Counted from the first letter of the stretch, positions 51,090-61,298 are shown. The stretch is DNA of 64,000 nt from Pandoraea terrae (GCF_902459695.1 NZ_CABPRZ010000022.1:1-64000), one strand, 5' to 3'. Notes: generated from the sequence alone by a model not told the origin. Made by a program: numbers and translations.

Positions 51090-52424
51090 ATGGATAGCAA
51101 AACCCCCCTTGCGGCCACGGCCGCTCACGCGAGTGCCGTTGCCGACACGGCACCGGCGTCATCCGAAACCGGCGGCAGCCTGATCGCCTGGTATGGCGAG
51201 GCCACGTCGCGCCAGAAGCGGGCGTTCTGGAGCTGCAAGGTCGGCTACATGCTCGACGGCATGGACACCCAGATGCTCAGCTTCGTCATTCCGACGCTGG
51301 TTGCCACCTGGGGCATCAGCCTCGCGGACGCCGGGTTTATCGGCACCCTGACATTGCTCGCGTCCGCGCTTGGCGGCTGGGTCGCCGGCATCCTGTCCGA
51401 CCGCATCGGCCGTGTGCGCACGCTGCAGCTGACGGTGCTCTGGTTCGCGGTCTTCACCGGGTTGTGCGGTCTTGCGCAGAGCTATCACCAACTGCTGGCC
51501 GCCCGCGCGCTGATGGGCTTCGGCTTCGGCGGCGAATGGACCGCAGGCGCTGTGCTGATCGGTGAAGTCATCCGCGCCAAGGACCGCGGCAAGGCGGTCG
51601 GGCTGGTGCAGTCGGGCTGGGCCATCGGCTGGGGGCTCACCGCCATCCTTTATTCGGTGCTGTTCTCGGTGCTGCCGGCCGACATGGCATGGCGCGCGCT
51701 GTTCCTGGTCGGGCTGCTGCCCGCACTGCTGGTGGTGGTCATTCGCCGCTACGTCAAGGAGCCGGACGTCTACGAAAAAGAAAAGGCCGCGCAGGCCGCC
51801 ACGAGCGACCGCCCCGGCTTCATGGAAATCTTCAGCCCCAAACTGCTGTCGACGACGATCCGTGCGGCGTTGCTGACGACCGGCGCGCAAGGCGGTTACT
51901 ACGCGATCACGACGTGGCTGCCGACCTTCCTGAAGACGGAGCGCCATCTGACGGTGATGGGTACCGGCGGCTATCTGGCGATGATCATCTTCGGCTCGTG
52001 GGTCGGGTACCTCTCGAGTTCGTATCTGACCGATCGTCTGGGCCGCAAGCCGAACTTCATCCTGTTCGCGGTGGGTTCGATGGCCATCGCATTCGCCTAC
52101 ACGTCGCTTTCGATGACCGACAGCACCATGTTCTGGCTCGGCTTCCCGCTCGGCTTCTTCGCCTCGGGGATCTTCAGCGGCATGGGCGCGTTCCTGACGG
52201 AGTTGTTTCCGACGCGTGTACGCGGCTCCGGCCAGGGGTTCTGCTACAACGTCGGCCGGGCCATCGGCGCGCTGTTCCCCTTCCTGATCGGGGCGCTGTC
52301 CAAGCATTACGGACTCGGCGCGAGCATCGGCATCTTCGCCGCAGCCGCCTACGGCGTGCTGATCATCGCCGCGCTGACGCTGCCCGAGACCCGTGGCCGC
52401 GAGCTGGAAGCGGCCGGCGCATGA
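51090..52424 (+). CDS. MFS transporter
   Basis: A 444-residue, 12-TM major-facilitator protein. '[21 protein letters not shown]' (TM1), '[17 protein letters not shown]' (loop 2-3 signature), '[19 protein letters not shown]' (TM4) and '[14 protein letters not shown]' (loop 8-9) place it with the metabolite/H+ and aromatic-acid/sialate-type symporters. A hydrophilic N terminus of about 35 residues is present. Lying between a DUF1445 gene and 5-oxoprolinase, it may import 5-oxoproline or a related acid; this is inference. Confidence 0.88.
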   Translation: MDSKTPLAATAAHASAVADTAPASSETGGSLIAWYGEATSRQKRAFWSCKVGYMLDGMDTQMLSFVIPTLVATWGISLADAGFIGTLTLLASALGGWVAGILSDRIGRVRTLQLTVLWFAVFTGLCGLAQSYHQLLAARALMGFGFGGEWTAGAVLIGEVIRAKDRGKAVGLVQSGWAIGWGLTAILYSVLFSVLPADMAWRALFLVGLLPALLVVVIRRYVKEPDVYEKEKAAQAATSDRPGFMEIFSPKLLSTTIRAALLTTGAQGGYYAITTWLPTFLKTERHLTVMGTGGYLAMIIFGSWVGYLSSSYLTDRLGRKPNFILFAVGSMAIAFAYTSLSMTDSTMFWLGFPLGFFASGIFSGMGAFLTELFPTRVRGSGQGFCYNVGRAIGALFPFLIGALSKHYGLGASIGIFAAAAYGVLIIAALTLPETRGRELEAAGA

Positions 52425-52578
52425 GCGCCCTCCACAACCACTGAATCCCTGTATTCCCGAGCCAGGCTTGCCGCGCGTGTCGCGCGGCGGGCCGAACTCA
52501 CCCCGAATTCCGCGCGGCCGGCGCCAAACCGGCTGTCCGGGCACCGCACCTCCTGTCTTCAGCAAGCGAAATCCGATC

Positions 52579-55500
52579 ATGACGAACGTCACTACCTCCG
52601 CGACTGCCGCCCCCGCAGCCCCCTCCCGTTGGCAATTTTGGATCGACCGGGGAGGCACCTTTACCGATATCGTGGCGCGCCGTCCCGACGGCACCCTCAC
52701 CACGCACAAGCTGCTTTCGGAAAACCCGGAGCAGTATCGCGATGCCGCGGTGGCGGGGATTCGTCATCTGCTTGGCCTGTCGGCGAACGCACCCATCACG
52801 CCCGAGCGGGTCGAGATGGTCAAGATGGGCACGACGGTTGCGACCAACGCGCTGCTCGAGCGCAAGGGCGAGCCGACGGCGCTGATCACGACGCGCGGCT
52901 TTCGTGATGCGTTGCGCATTGCGTATCAGAACCGTCCACGCCTGTTCGACCTCGACATCGTGTTGCCCGAGGCGCTGTATGACGACGTCGTCGAGATCGA
53001 CGAACGCGTTGGGGCACACGGCGAGGTCGTGCATGACCTCGATCTGGCGAGCGCGAGCGAGGCGCTCACGGCGCTTTACGCCAAGGGCGTGCGGGCGCTG
53101 GCGATCGTGTTGATGCATGGCTACCGTCATCAGGCCCACGAGAAGGCGCTGGCTGTGCTTGCGCGCGAGATCGGCTTTCCCCAGGTCTCCGTCTCGCACG
53201 AGGTGTCGCCTTTGATGAAGTTCGTCTCGCGCGGCGACACCACGGTGGTCGATGCGTACCTGTCGCCGATCCTGCGCCGTTACGTCGAACAGGTCGCGGG
53301 CGAGATGCCCGGCGTGAACCTGCAGTTCATGCAGAGCAGTGGCGGCCTGACCCGGGCCGACAACTTCCAGGGCAAGGACGCCATTCTGTCCGGCCCGGCC
53401 GGCGGCATCGTCGGCATGGTGCGCGCCTCGACGCAGGCGGGCTTTCCGCGCGTGATCGGCTTCGACATGGGCGGCACGTCGACCGATGTTTCCCACTACA
53501 ACGGCGAGTTCGAGCGCGTGTTCGAGACGCAGGTGGCGGGCGTGCGCATGCGTGCGCCGATGATGAGCATTCACACGGTGGCGGCGGGGGGCGGTTCCGT
53601 GCTCGGCTTCGACGGCACCCGCCTGCGCGTCGGCCCCGATTCGGCGGGGGCGAATCCCGGGCCCGCGGCGTACCGTCGCGGCGGGCCGTTGGCCGTGACG
53701 GATTGCAACGTCATGCTAGGCAAGATCCAGCCGGACCATTTCCCGAAGGTCTTCGGCCCGCATGCGAATGAACCGCTCGACCGCGATATCGTCGTGCGCA
53801 AATTTACGGCGCTGGCCGACGAGATCGCGGCCGCGACGGGCGTGCGTCAGACGCCTGAAGCGCTTGCCGAGGGATTTCTCGAGATCGCCGTGGGCAGCAT
53901 GGCGAACGCGATCAAGAAGATCTCGGTGCAGCGCGGCCATGATGTCTCGCGTTATGTTCTGACAACGTTCGGGGGCGCGGGCGGCCAGCATGCATGCGCC
54001 GTGGCAGACGCCCTCGGCATGACGCAAGTCTTTGCGCATCCGCTCGCCGGCGTGCTGTCGGCCTACGGGATGGGCCTCGCGGACCAGACGGCCATGCGCG
54101 AACGCGCGATCGAAGCAACGTTGACGGATGCCGCGTTGTCCGGGCTGGCGGATGCCCTGGGCGCGTTGGCCGATGAGGCCGTCGGCAGCCTGCTGGCACA
54201 GGGCGTGGCGCCTGAGCGCATCGACACGATCCGCCGGGTGCACCTGCGTTATGAAGGCACGGACTCGGCCATCGCCGTGCCATTTGGCGACGTGGCGCAG
54301 ATGCGGGCAGCGTTCGAAGCCGCGTATCGTCAACGTTATTCGTTCCTGATGGACGGCGCGGCGCTTATCGCGGAAGTGGCATCGGTCGAAGCGATCGGCC
54401 GGTCCGACGCCCCCGTCGACATTGCACCGCTGGCGGCGCGCACGCACGGCGCGCCCGAGCGCGTGACCTCCGTGCGCCTGTATTCCGGCGGCGCGTGGCA
54501 CGACGCCGATCTGTTCGCGCGCGAGACGCTGCTGGCCGGCGATACGCTCGATGGCCCGGCCATCGTCGCGGAAAAGAGCGGCACGACTGTGATCGAGCCG
54601 GGTTGGCGCGCCGAGATGACGACGCAGGGCAATCTGGTGCTCACGCGCGTCATCCCCCGCGCGGGCCAGCGCGCGCTGGGCACGGCAGTCGATCCGGTGC
54701 GTCTGGAGATCTTCAACAACCTGTTCATGTCGATCGCGGAACAGATGGGCCTGCGGCTGCAGAACACCGCGTACTCCGTCAACATCAAGGAACGGCTCGA
54801 CTTCTCGTGCGCCATCTTCGATCGCGACGGCAACCTGATCGCCAACGCGCCACACATGCCGGTGCATCTGGGATCAATGGGCGAGAGCATCCGCACGGTG
54901 ATCGAGCGCAATCGCGGCAACATGCGCGACGGCGACGTCTTCATGCTGAACGATCCCTATCACGGCGGCACGCATTTGCCGGACGTCACAGTGATCACGC
55001 CGGTGTTCGCGGATGATGACGCCGAGCCGCTGTTCTACGTGGGCTCGCGTGGCCACCATGCGGACATCGGCGGCATCACGCCGGGATCGATGCCGCCGGA
55101 TTCCACGCACGTGGAGGAAGAGGGCGTGCTGATCGACAACTGGCAGCTGATCGCCGGCGGCGTGCTGCGGGATGCCGAAACACGGGGTCTGCTCGGCTCG
55201 GGGCGTTATCCGGCGCGCAACATCGACCAGAACATGGCAGATCTACGCGCGCAGGTGGCGGCCAACCAGAAGGGCGTGGACGAACTGCGCCGCATGGTCG
55301 GCGAGTTCGGGCGCGAGGTCGTGCTGGCGTATATGGGGCACGTGCAGGACAACGCGGAAGCGGCCGTGCGCCGGGTGGTCGGTGCGCTCAAGGACAGCCA
55401 CTATCGCTATCCGCTCGACAACGGTGCGGTGATCGAGGTGAGCATTTGCGTCGACGACGACAAGCGTGGCGCCACGATCGACTTCACCGGCACGTCCGCG

Positions 55501-56214
55501 CAATTGCCGAACAACTTCAATGCGCCGCGCGCGGTGTGCATGGCGGCGGTGTTGTACGTCTTCCGTACCTTGGTGAAGGACGACATCCCGCTCAACGCCG
55601 GCTGCCTCAAGCCGTTGACGGTGATCGTGCCGGCCGGATCGATGCTCAACCCGGTGTATCCGGCGGCGGTGGTGTCGGGCAATGTGGAAACATCGTCGGC
55701 GATCACGAACGCGTTGTACGGGGCGCTCGGCGTTGTGGCGTCGAGCCAGGGCACGATGAACAATTTCACATTCGGCAACGCGCAGTACCAGTACTACGAG
55801 ACGATCTCGGGCGGCAGCGGCGCGGGCGACGGGTTTGACGGCGTCGACGCGGTGCAGACCCACATGACGAACTCGCGGCTGACCGATCCTGAAGTGCTCG
55901 AATGGCGCTATCCGGTGCGTCTGGACAGTCACGTGATTCGCCACGGATCGGGCGGTGCGGGGCGTTGGCAGGGCGGCAATGGGGCGGTCCGCAGGGTGCG
56001 CTTCCTGACGCCGATGACCGCGTCGATCCTGTCGAACAACCGGGTGCACGCGCCGTTCGGCGCAGCGGGCGGGAGCACCGGTGCGCTCGGTTGCAACTAC
56101 GTTGAACGCGCAGGTGGCGAGCGGGAGGCGCTCGGCCACATCGGCCGCACGCAGATGCAGCCTGGGGACGTGTTCGTTATCGAAACGCCGGGAGGCGGCG
56201 GGTTCGGACGCTAA
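52579..56214 (+). CDS. ATP-dependent 5-oxoprolinase, fused HyuA-HyuB form
   Basis: A 1211-residue protein joining a hydantoinase A domain (about 1-690: '[21 protein letters not shown]', '[27 protein letters not shown]', '[18 protein letters not shown]') and a hydantoinase B domain (about 700-1211: '[41 protein letters not shown]', '[21 protein letters not shown]', '[18 protein letters not shown]'). This is the eukaryote-like OPLAH arrangement, which opens 5-oxo-L-proline to L-glutamate with ATP. N-methylhydantoinases have the same domains as separate genes. The ATG at 52579 gives the family start; the longer frame overlapping upstream has no similarity. Confidence 0.88.
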   Translation: MTNVTTSATAAPAAPSRWQFWIDRGGTFTDIVARRPDGTLTTHKLLSENPEQYRDAAVAGIRHLLGLSANAPITPERVEMVKMGTTVATNALLERKGEPTALITTRGFRDALRIAYQNRPRLFDLDIVLPEALYDDVVEIDERVGAHGEVVHDLDLASASEALTALYAKGVRALAIVLMHGYRHQAHEKALAVLAREIGFPQVSVSHEVSPLMKFVSRGDTTVVDAYLSPILRRYVEQVAGEMPGVNLQFMQSSGGLTRADNFQGKDAILSGPAGGIVGMVRASTQAGFPRVIGFDMGGTSTDVSHYNGEFERVFETQVAGVRMRAPMMSIHTVAAGGGSVLGFDGTRLRVGPDSAGANPGPAAYRRGGPLAVTDCNVMLGKIQPDHFPKVFGPHANEPLDRDIVVRKFTALADEIAAATGVRQTPEALAEGFLEIAVGSMANAIKKISVQRGHDVSRYVLTTFGGAGGQHACAVADALGMTQVFAHPLAGVLSAYGMGLADQTAMRERAIEATLTDAALSGLADALGALADEAVGSLLAQGVAPERIDTIRRVHLRYEGTDSAIAVPFGDVAQMRAAFEAAYRQRYSFLMDGAALIAEVASVEAIGRSDAPVDIAPLAARTHGAPERVTSVRLYSGGAWHDADLFARETLLAGDTLDGPAIVAEKSGTTVIEPGWRAEMTTQGNLVLTRVIPRAGQRALGTAVDPVRLEIFNNLFMSIAEQMGLRLQNTAYSVNIKERLDFSCAIFDRDGNLIANAPHMPVHLGSMGESIRTVIERNRGNMRDGDVFMLNDPYHGGTHLPDVTVITPVFADDDAEPLFYVGSRGHHADIGGITPGSMPPDSTHVEEEGVLIDNWQLIAGGVLRDAETRGLLGSGRYPARNIDQNMADLRAQVAANQKGVDELRRMVGEFGREVVLAYMGHVQDNAEAAVRRVVGALKDSHYRYPLDNGAVIEVSICVDDDKRGATIDFTGTSAQLPNNFNAPRAVCMAAVLYVFRTLVKDDIPLNAGCLKPLTVIVPAGSMLNPVYPAAVVSGNVETSSAITNALYGALGVVASSQGTMNNFTFGNAQYQYYETISGGSGAGDGFDGVDAVQTHMTNSRLTDPEVLEWRYPVRLDSHVIRHGSGGAGRWQGGNGAVRRVRFLTPMTASILSNNRVHAPFGAAGGSTGALGCNYVERAGGEREALGHIGRTQMQPGDVFVIETPGGGGFGR

Positions 56215-56259
56215 TCAGTCAAGCGCAGAAAATCTCACGCGTTCGGTTCGAACTCGAAA

Positions 56260-56300
56260 GTGATGCGCGATTTTCCGAAGCGGGCGAAGGGGCGCATCAC
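56260..56300. repeat. inverted repeat between oxoprolinase and translocator operons
   Basis: GTGATGCGC (56260-56268) and GCGCATCAC (56292-56300) are perfect 9-bp arms with a 23-nt loop. An 8-bp palindrome GTTCGAAC (56246-56253) with partial flanking symmetry lies just upstream. It could end oxoprolinase transcription or regulate the following operon; there is no T tract. Confidence 0.4.
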
Positions 56301-56425
56301 TACGATTGGCATTCCCTTCGCCAGCGGATGACGGAGCGCGAATACGTTCGGCGGCGTTCGATGCGGTAATGCCGGGCCTCGCCGCGCTTGATCCTCCGCC
56401 CGGCGCGCACGCTACGGAGATGCAG

Positions 56426-58063
56426 ATGTCCACGACTGAGTTCCAATGCCGGCAACGATCGTCTTTCGATCACAGGTCTGCGCTTCTGATCGAGGCTGCT
56501 GTCGCCGAGGACACGAACCGAGACGTGGATGAGGGCACCCACCGGCGCGTTCGCGAAATCGACCGAAAGCTTCCCGAATGCATGCGTCAAATGGGGTGGT
56601 CGCAACAGCAATGGGCCGGTCACCTCGACAGCATCGGGCTTCGGGGCAATAAGCACGAACACCCCATGCGCGAACACCCCTTCACGGGCTCGCATTCGTC
56701 GTTCACGGTGCTGCTGAGCGTGAGCGCAGGATATTCAGCGGCTGGCCTGTCAAACCGTCGCTATGCGAATGCCGACGATGTCCGGGAGTTCCTGTTTTTG
56801 GAGTACCAGCGAGATCGCTTTGACTGCCCTGCCTACATTACAAAGGACTGGGAGCATTTCAACGAATTGCTGGGCGGCGCGGTTGAGCCGGAGGGGGCCC
56901 GAAAGGAGGTATGGGGTGAGAGGGGGGCGCGCGATCTTGCAAAGATCAAGCTCGATCCCTCCCGCTACCACGAAACACCGACCGGGTATGTCTTGCGCGA
57001 CGTGCCGAAATCGCTCGCTGACAAAGGGTGGTCGCAAAGCGATTGGGAGAATTATCTCAGTAAGCTCGACATCCACACGGACCGGCATCGCGCAAAAGCG
57101 GATATTGCCCCCGAAATGAAGTGGTCCGACAATTTGCATGTACTCATCGAGGGTGTATTCAACGATCGCGAGGAACGGGAGTTTTTCCAAGCGCTGTATG
57201 GTTCAGGCGACTACTCGCCATCCAGTATCAACCACATTCTTACCGTCGGCGGCAGCCGCCAGAATGCCAACGATGTTGACCATCTGCGGACTCGCGCCGA
57301 AGGGCAAAATCGCCGCATGCATGCGGACCCCGAGCGCTACAGCCGCACGCCGCACGGATACATCTCGCGTCGCGTGCCAAAGGCTTGGGCGGACAAAGGG
57401 TATTCACAAACGGCTTGGGAAAACTTGCTCCGGGAGAAAGGTTTGTGGTCGGAAATCCCTGATGCGGGGCGTGGCGCCCGGGACGCGGCAAGCAAACGGA
57501 TTCTCGACCCGAGGCTCGACCCTGAATTGGGTATCCATCGCATTTTCTACAGCAGACCGCCGGGCGGGACGGATCCGAAACTCGATATCGGCGTCCCTGA
57601 TGGACGCGTCGGCTATTGGGGGCTGGTCGACATCATGCGTTTCATTACGGTGGCGATGCAGAACCTGGCCCGATACATGGCTGGCGTGACCAAGAACAAT
57701 ACCGACGTCGCAGAAGACGCCGGGCGCTACGCCGTATGGTTGAGCCGTCTGTCTGCGGATCTGAAGAATGCGACTGACTCGCTCGATGCCAGCAAGATGG
57801 ACAGCAAGATCACCGACTTCCTCGACAAGCACAAGATTCGTCTGGAAGGTCAGAACAGCCTGCCGACCCAATGGAAGAAGGCGGATCTCGAAGCCTATCG
57901 CGACCTCCTGCAGAACTTCGCGAACAGGATCAAGACGACCAACGAGCAGCACATCACGCGGCTGAACGAAATCACCGGCATGGCCAGTTCGCTGCAGGAC
58001 ATGCTCGCGCGTTACGTCAAGATCGGCACGGACATGTACGCATCGGCGGCACGCAATCTGTAA
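56426..58063 (+). CDS. large protein with internal repeats and a type III tip-like C terminus
   Basis: A 545-residue protein I do not recognise as a whole. Its N-terminal 380 residues hold a repeated module: 'DPSRYHETPTGYVLRDVPKSLADKGWSQSDWENYLSKL' recurs as 'DPERYSRTPHGYISRRVPKAWADKGYSQTAWENLLREKG', and 'PECMRQMGWSQQQWAGHL' is a more distant copy. The last 145 residues are helical and match the protein at 58508 ('KADLEAYRDLLQNFA' against 'KADIEAYRDLLQDFA', ending 'AARNL' against 'ITRNIA'), with the look of IpaD/BipD-type tip C termini. GGAG (56416-56419) fixes the ATG at 56426; a TTG at 56306 is open. First gene of the operon. Confidence 0.6.
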   Translation: MSTTEFQCRQRSSFDHRSALLIEAAVAEDTNRDVDEGTHRRVREIDRKLPECMRQMGWSQQQWAGHLDSIGLRGNKHEHPMREHPFTGSHSSFTVLLSVSAGYSAAGLSNRRYANADDVREFLFLEYQRDRFDCPAYITKDWEHFNELLGGAVEPEGARKEVWGERGARDLAKIKLDPSRYHETPTGYVLRDVPKSLADKGWSQSDWENYLSKLDIHTDRHRAKADIAPEMKWSDNLHVLIEGVFNDREEREFFQALYGSGDYSPSSINHILTVGGSRQNANDVDHLRTRAEGQNRRMHADPERYSRTPHGYISRRVPKAWADKGYSQTAWENLLREKGLWSEIPDAGRGARDAASKRILDPRLDPELGIHRIFYSRPPGGTDPKLDIGVPDGRVGYWGLVDIMRFITVAMQNLARYMAGVTKNNTDVAEDAGRYAVWLSRLSADLKNATDSLDASKMDSKITDFLDKHKIRLEGQNSLPTQWKKADLEAYRDLLQNFANRIKTTNEQHITRLNEITGMASSLQDMLARYVKIGTDMYASAARNL

Positions 58064-58080
58064 TCTCCGGAAGAGGCGCA

Positions 58081-58479
58081 ATGGCATCCGATATTTGTAA
58101 CGACACGATAGACCCGACCGATGCATCCATCGATGCGGCGATCGCTGCGCTTGAGCAGCAACGTTCGGCGCTGACCAACGCGATGTTCGATCTCGCCAGA
58201 CTTCACCGCGACCTGACGGCGCTCACCGTCGACGCGCAAACGGACCCATCCGCAGCGGCGCGTCTTGCGAAACTCTCCTCGGCCATGTCCGCACCGTCGG
58301 TGCGCGCTCAAGAGGGGGCGGTGCGAGAGATTGGGCGTCGCCTCGCCCATCTGTCCAGCGCGCTGGAAGCGGAGGCCGGTCTTCCGCGCCGCGAGGACAA
58401 CGCCGAGCCGTCGGGGCCATCGAAAGCGCGCAAATTGCGCCCGCGTCTGCGCCGCTCCGGCACGAACGGTTTCGCCTGA
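58081..58479 (+). CDS. small helical protein of the translocator operon, unknown
   Basis: A 132-residue protein, mostly alpha-helical by composition ('IDAAIAALEQQRSALTNAMFDLARLHRDLTAL', 'GAVREIGRRLAHLSSALEAEAG'), with a very basic C terminus ('KARKLRPRLRRSG'). No family is recognised. It lies 17 nt after the large tip-like gene, with a GGAAGAGG ribosome site. Operon position suggests a chaperone or accessory factor for the translocators; the sequence itself does not show which. Confidence 0.65.
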   Translation: MASDICNDTIDPTDASIDAAIAALEQQRSALTNAMFDLARLHRDLTALTVDAQTDPSAAARLAKLSSAMSAPSVRAQEGAVREIGRRLAHLSSALEAEAGLPRREDNAEPSGPSKARKLRPRLRRSGTNGFA

Positions 58480-58507
58480 GGCAACGCTTCAATTTTCGGA
58501 AAATCCA

Positions 58508-59080
58508 ATGGATCACATCGACGCGCGAAGACTGCCCGCTGCGGGGGACTTCCTTCGAGCCGCCGCAGACCTGCCGTTGCAGGAAACCGCTCCTGCCAAC
58601 AAGACGCAATTCGCCCGGCATGCGGGTGAGGGCAGCTACTGGCACGCCGTTGACACCGTGGCCAACACAGTGCGCGATATGCATGCCGCCTTGACGCGCA
58701 TGGCGACGCTTGCCCAGGCGCGCGTCGTTGTCGCCAAGGACGCCAGCCGCCACGCTTTATGGTCAAGCAACATGATCAACACGAGTGCGCCGGAAGGCGG
58801 TGTGTACCGCTTGCCGGAAGCCGTCGCCACCTTTCTTGTGCGGCACAACCTCTTCATTGGCGACGACGCGGCGATCCGGCAGCCGGCAACGAAAGCCGAT
58901 ATCGAGGCATACCGCGATCTGCTGCAGGACTTTGCGGGCGGCGTGACAAAGCTTCAGGAGCAGGAACTGCTTGCCTTCAACAAAATGCAGGGCATGGCCG
59001 CCGCGCTATTCGACATGACGTCGCGCATGCTCAAGATGGGCCATGAGATGTGCACATCGATTACGAGAAATATCGCATGA
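58508..59080 (+). CDS. putative type III needle-tip (IpaD/BipD-like) protein
   Basis: A 190-residue helical protein whose C-terminal two thirds match the end of the 545-residue protein upstream (58063 end). 'KADIEAYRDLLQDFAGGVTKLQEQELLAFNKMQGMAAALFDMTSRMLKMGHEMCTSITRNIA' shape, a final long helix with a short 'RNI' end, resembles needle-tip proteins (my pattern reading, not a search). It sits before a gene for a large translocator, the usual place of a tip or its chaperone. Its ATG follows an A-rich stretch. The stop overlaps a 35-residue frame by ATGA. Confidence 0.55.
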   Translation: MDHIDARRLPAAGDFLRAAADLPLQETAPANKTQFARHAGEGSYWHAVDTVANTVRDMHAALTRMATLAQARVVVAKDASRHALWSSNMINTSAPEGGVYRLPEAVATFLVRHNLFIGDDAAIRQPATKADIEAYRDLLQDFAGGVTKLQEQELLAFNKMQGMAAALFDMTSRMLKMGHEMCTSITRNIA

Positions 59081-59184
59081 CGATGTCCGCAGAATGCTCC
59101 GACCCGCTCGCCCGGTTTCTGGCCAACGCCGAGCTTCGTGCCGCCGCGATGCGCGGCATGAACGCCATCCACTTGACCGAATAG
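59077..59184 (+). CDS. 35-residue small protein, translationally coupled
   Basis: A short frame 'MTMSAECSDPLARFLANAELRAAAMRGMNAIHLTE' style (35 residues) fills the gap between the tip-like gene and the translocator. Its ATG overlaps the previous TGA (ATGA), a common coupling signal, and it ends 9 nt before the next ATG, within whose leader AGGAAT lies. The predicted helix is rich in Ala and Met. No family is known to me. Confidence 0.4.
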   Translation: MTMSAECSDPLARFLANAELRAAAMRGMNAIHLTE

Positions 59185-59193
59185 GAATCACAC

Positions 59194-60480
59194 ATGGCAA
59201 TGCTCACTACGTTCCCGGCCGCCGGCATGCGTGGCGGACTGCCAGTGCTCAGGCAGTCGCTTGAATCGCTCGACCCGGCCAGCGCGGCCGAACTTCCCGC
59301 ATCGGGGCGGGAAGGGCTGGATATCGATACGCTCATGCTGAAACTGACGTTCGAGTTGAAGCGCTTCGTCGGCACACTCGCGGCGCAGACCCTCGAGATC
59401 GACAAGGTGATGGTCGAAAAGATGACGGCGCTCATCAACGAACGGATCAAGACGCAGGCAGAAGAACTCAAGAAGAATGCCGAAGCGGCGGCCAAGGCGC
59501 GCAAGGCGGGGATCCTTGGCGTCGTCATCGCATGGGCGATGGCGGCAGTGGATGCCGTCATCGGTGTTGCCAAGGTGGTCGGCGGCTTCCTGAGCGCCAA
59601 TCCCATGATGGTCTCAGGCGGCTTCATGAATATCGCGTCCGGTGCCCTTGGCATTGCGGCCGCCGCCTTCAGTACGCTGGCCCTGCTGGACGAGAGGCGC
59701 CGCGACAAGTGGGCAGGCATCGCGAGCAAGCTGTCTTGCGCGGCGATGAGCGTCTCGATCGCCGCTGCGTTCGTGGACATCACGAGCGCACTGCGCAACG
59801 CCTTGCTGGCGCATATTGCTTCCAAGGCAACCAAGCAAATTTTGGCGAACAAAAGCGGTGCAATCGTGGGCGAAATATTGAAGTCCGGCGGCAACGAGAT
59901 TTTCGCGGACGTGTCCAAGCGCTTCGCAAAGCAAGTCTCTGAACAGGTTGGAACGTGGATGAAGAAAGAGGGGGTTCGCCCGCTCCTGATGCGTGTCATC
60001 AACAATCAGAAAGAGATGTTTGCGCAAATCGAAAAAATCGCCGAGAAATCGTTCCGAAAGGGCGCAGGCAAGGCGTTTCTGGACCTGGATCTGTACGCTC
60101 GGGGCTCGGCGCGGGAGATCGGCGACAGGGTGCTTGCAGCGACGCAGGCTGCACTTGAGAAGTCCGGGAGGCGGCTGCAAAACCAGGTACTGATCAGGCT
60201 TGAGGCGGTCAATCAGATCCGCGCGACTGCGCAGGGCGCAGGACGGGCCGGGCAAGGGGTATTGAATGGCCAACGCGCCGAGTTGCGCCTGGATGCGGAC
60301 AAGTTGCGGGTCCGCCGCGACGAACTGCAGACCCAGTACCAACACTATGAGCAGGACCGGAAGGAGAACAATCGCCGTCTCCAGCGGCTCATCCGCAGCG
60401 ATGGCGATTTGACGCGCGTCGCACAAGACAGAACGCGCGTGCGCATCAGCGTGATCCAACGTATCGCCAACATGGCGTAA
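59194..60480 (+). CDS. type III secretion translocator, IpaB/YopB/SipB family (SctE)
   Basis: A 428-residue protein with the plan of large hydrophobic translocators. An amphipathic N-terminal coiled region ('INERIKTQAEELKKNAEAAAKARKAG') leads into a hydrophobic hairpin, 'ILGVVIAWAMAAVDAVIGVAKVVGGFLSANPMMVSGG' and 'IASGALGIAAAAFSTLALLDE' (about residues 108-165), with a third hydrophobic stretch ('ISKL..AAMSVSIAAAFVDI', about 180-200). A C-terminal coiled coil follows. Such proteins insert into host membranes to form the pore through which effectors pass. Next gene is the second translocator. No apparatus genes are in view. Confidence 0.75.
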   Translation: MAMLTTFPAAGMRGGLPVLRQSLESLDPASAAELPASGREGLDIDTLMLKLTFELKRFVGTLAAQTLEIDKVMVEKMTALINERIKTQAEELKKNAEAAAKARKAGILGVVIAWAMAAVDAVIGVAKVVGGFLSANPMMVSGGFMNIASGALGIAAAAFSTLALLDERRRDKWAGIASKLSCAAMSVSIAAAFVDITSALRNALLAHIASKATKQILANKSGAIVGEILKSGGNEIFADVSKRFAKQVSEQVGTWMKKEGVRPLLMRVINNQKEMFAQIEKIAEKSFRKGAGKAFLDLDLYARGSAREIGDRVLAATQAALEKSGRRLQNQVLIRLEAVNQIRATAQGAGRAGQGVLNGQRAELRLDADKLRVRRDELQTQYQHYEQDRKENNRRLQRLIRSDGDLTRVAQDRTRVRISVIQRIANMA

Positions 60481-60503
60481 CTGAAATGCGAAGGAGGATG
60501 ACT

Positions 60504-61202
60504 ATGACGAATGTTGCAGTGATGGCTCGGCTTTGCGAAACGGCACAACAGGGTTTATCCGGCAGACCGATTTTCGAGGATACGGGTTCCGGCAGTGCGA
60601 CGCCGAAGCGGCACGGCGACCCGAAGATCGACTTGGCCAACCTCGGGAGCCTCCAGGCCTTGATGGCCGAACTCCAGCACATGTTTTCGAAAATCTTCGA
60701 GCGGTTGCGCGATATCCAGATGATGCAGGGGGTGGAAGCGAAGCGTGCGCGTTACGAACAGTTTGCGCGAATGCTGAAGAGCTTGCTGGACGAGGCCAAC
60801 AAACGCTTCGACGGCGCCAAAACGCAGGCATGGCTACAGGTCGCTGGCGGGGTTGTGCAATGTGGCGCGGGAGTTGGCGGTGCCACGACGTTGATTCGCT
60901 TTGGCGGGACCGACGCTGGCGGATTGTGGCAGGCAGGTGTCAGGCTGAGTTCGGAATCGGCATCTGGCGTGTCGGGCGCCATGAACGGAGGCGGCACTTT
61001 CGCGTCGGCCGAGGGCGAACTTGCGGCGGCTCGCGCCGGGCAGGGCGCGCAGTTCGAGCGGGATGCCTCGGAAGGCTTCACGGACCTCGGGCGGAAGTCG
61101 AACGATCAGGCGACGTCCCTTGATCAGCTGGCCGTGGATATCGTCCGGACCATCACCGACATGATGAAGCAGTTGAGCCAGATCGTTTACGGCCAACGAT
61201 AG
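60504..61202 (+). CDS. putative second type III translocator (YopD/IpaC/SipC-like, SctB)
   Basis: A 232-residue protein. A charged helical part ('LQALMAELQHMFSKIFERLRDIQMMQGVEAKRARYEQFARMLKSLLDEANKRFDGAKTQ') is followed by one hydrophobic segment ('WLQVAGGVVQCGAGVGGATTLI', about residues 110-131) and a C-terminal helix ending 'IVRTITDMMKQLSQIVYGQ'. This matches the size and layout of the small translocator partner, and it follows the large one after 23 nt. AAGGAGG (60491-60497) at 6 nt spacing selects the third of three in-frame ATGs. The family call rests on layout and neighbour. Confidence 0.6.
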   Translation: MTNVAVMARLCETAQQGLSGRPIFEDTGSGSATPKRHGDPKIDLANLGSLQALMAELQHMFSKIFERLRDIQMMQGVEAKRARYEQFARMLKSLLDEANKRFDGAKTQAWLQVAGGVVQCGAGVGGATTLIRFGGTDAGGLWQAGVRLSSESASGVSGAMNGGGTFASAEGELAAARAGQGAQFERDASEGFTDLGRKSNDQATSLDQLAVDIVRTITDMMKQLSQIVYGQR

Positions 61203-61298
61203 GCGTGGCGCTCGAGAACGACGTCCGGCGCTTGCGGCGCGTGCCCTGACGATCGGCGTGCCCGCCACGGTCTGCGGCCCAGCGGGCGGTGCGGGCGG

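Noticed and set aside
51159-52709. A 516-residue minus-strand frame over the MFS gene.
   Set aside because: Its text is Gln/Arg/His-rich low-complexity sequence complementary to TM codons; the plus strand has a clear transporter.
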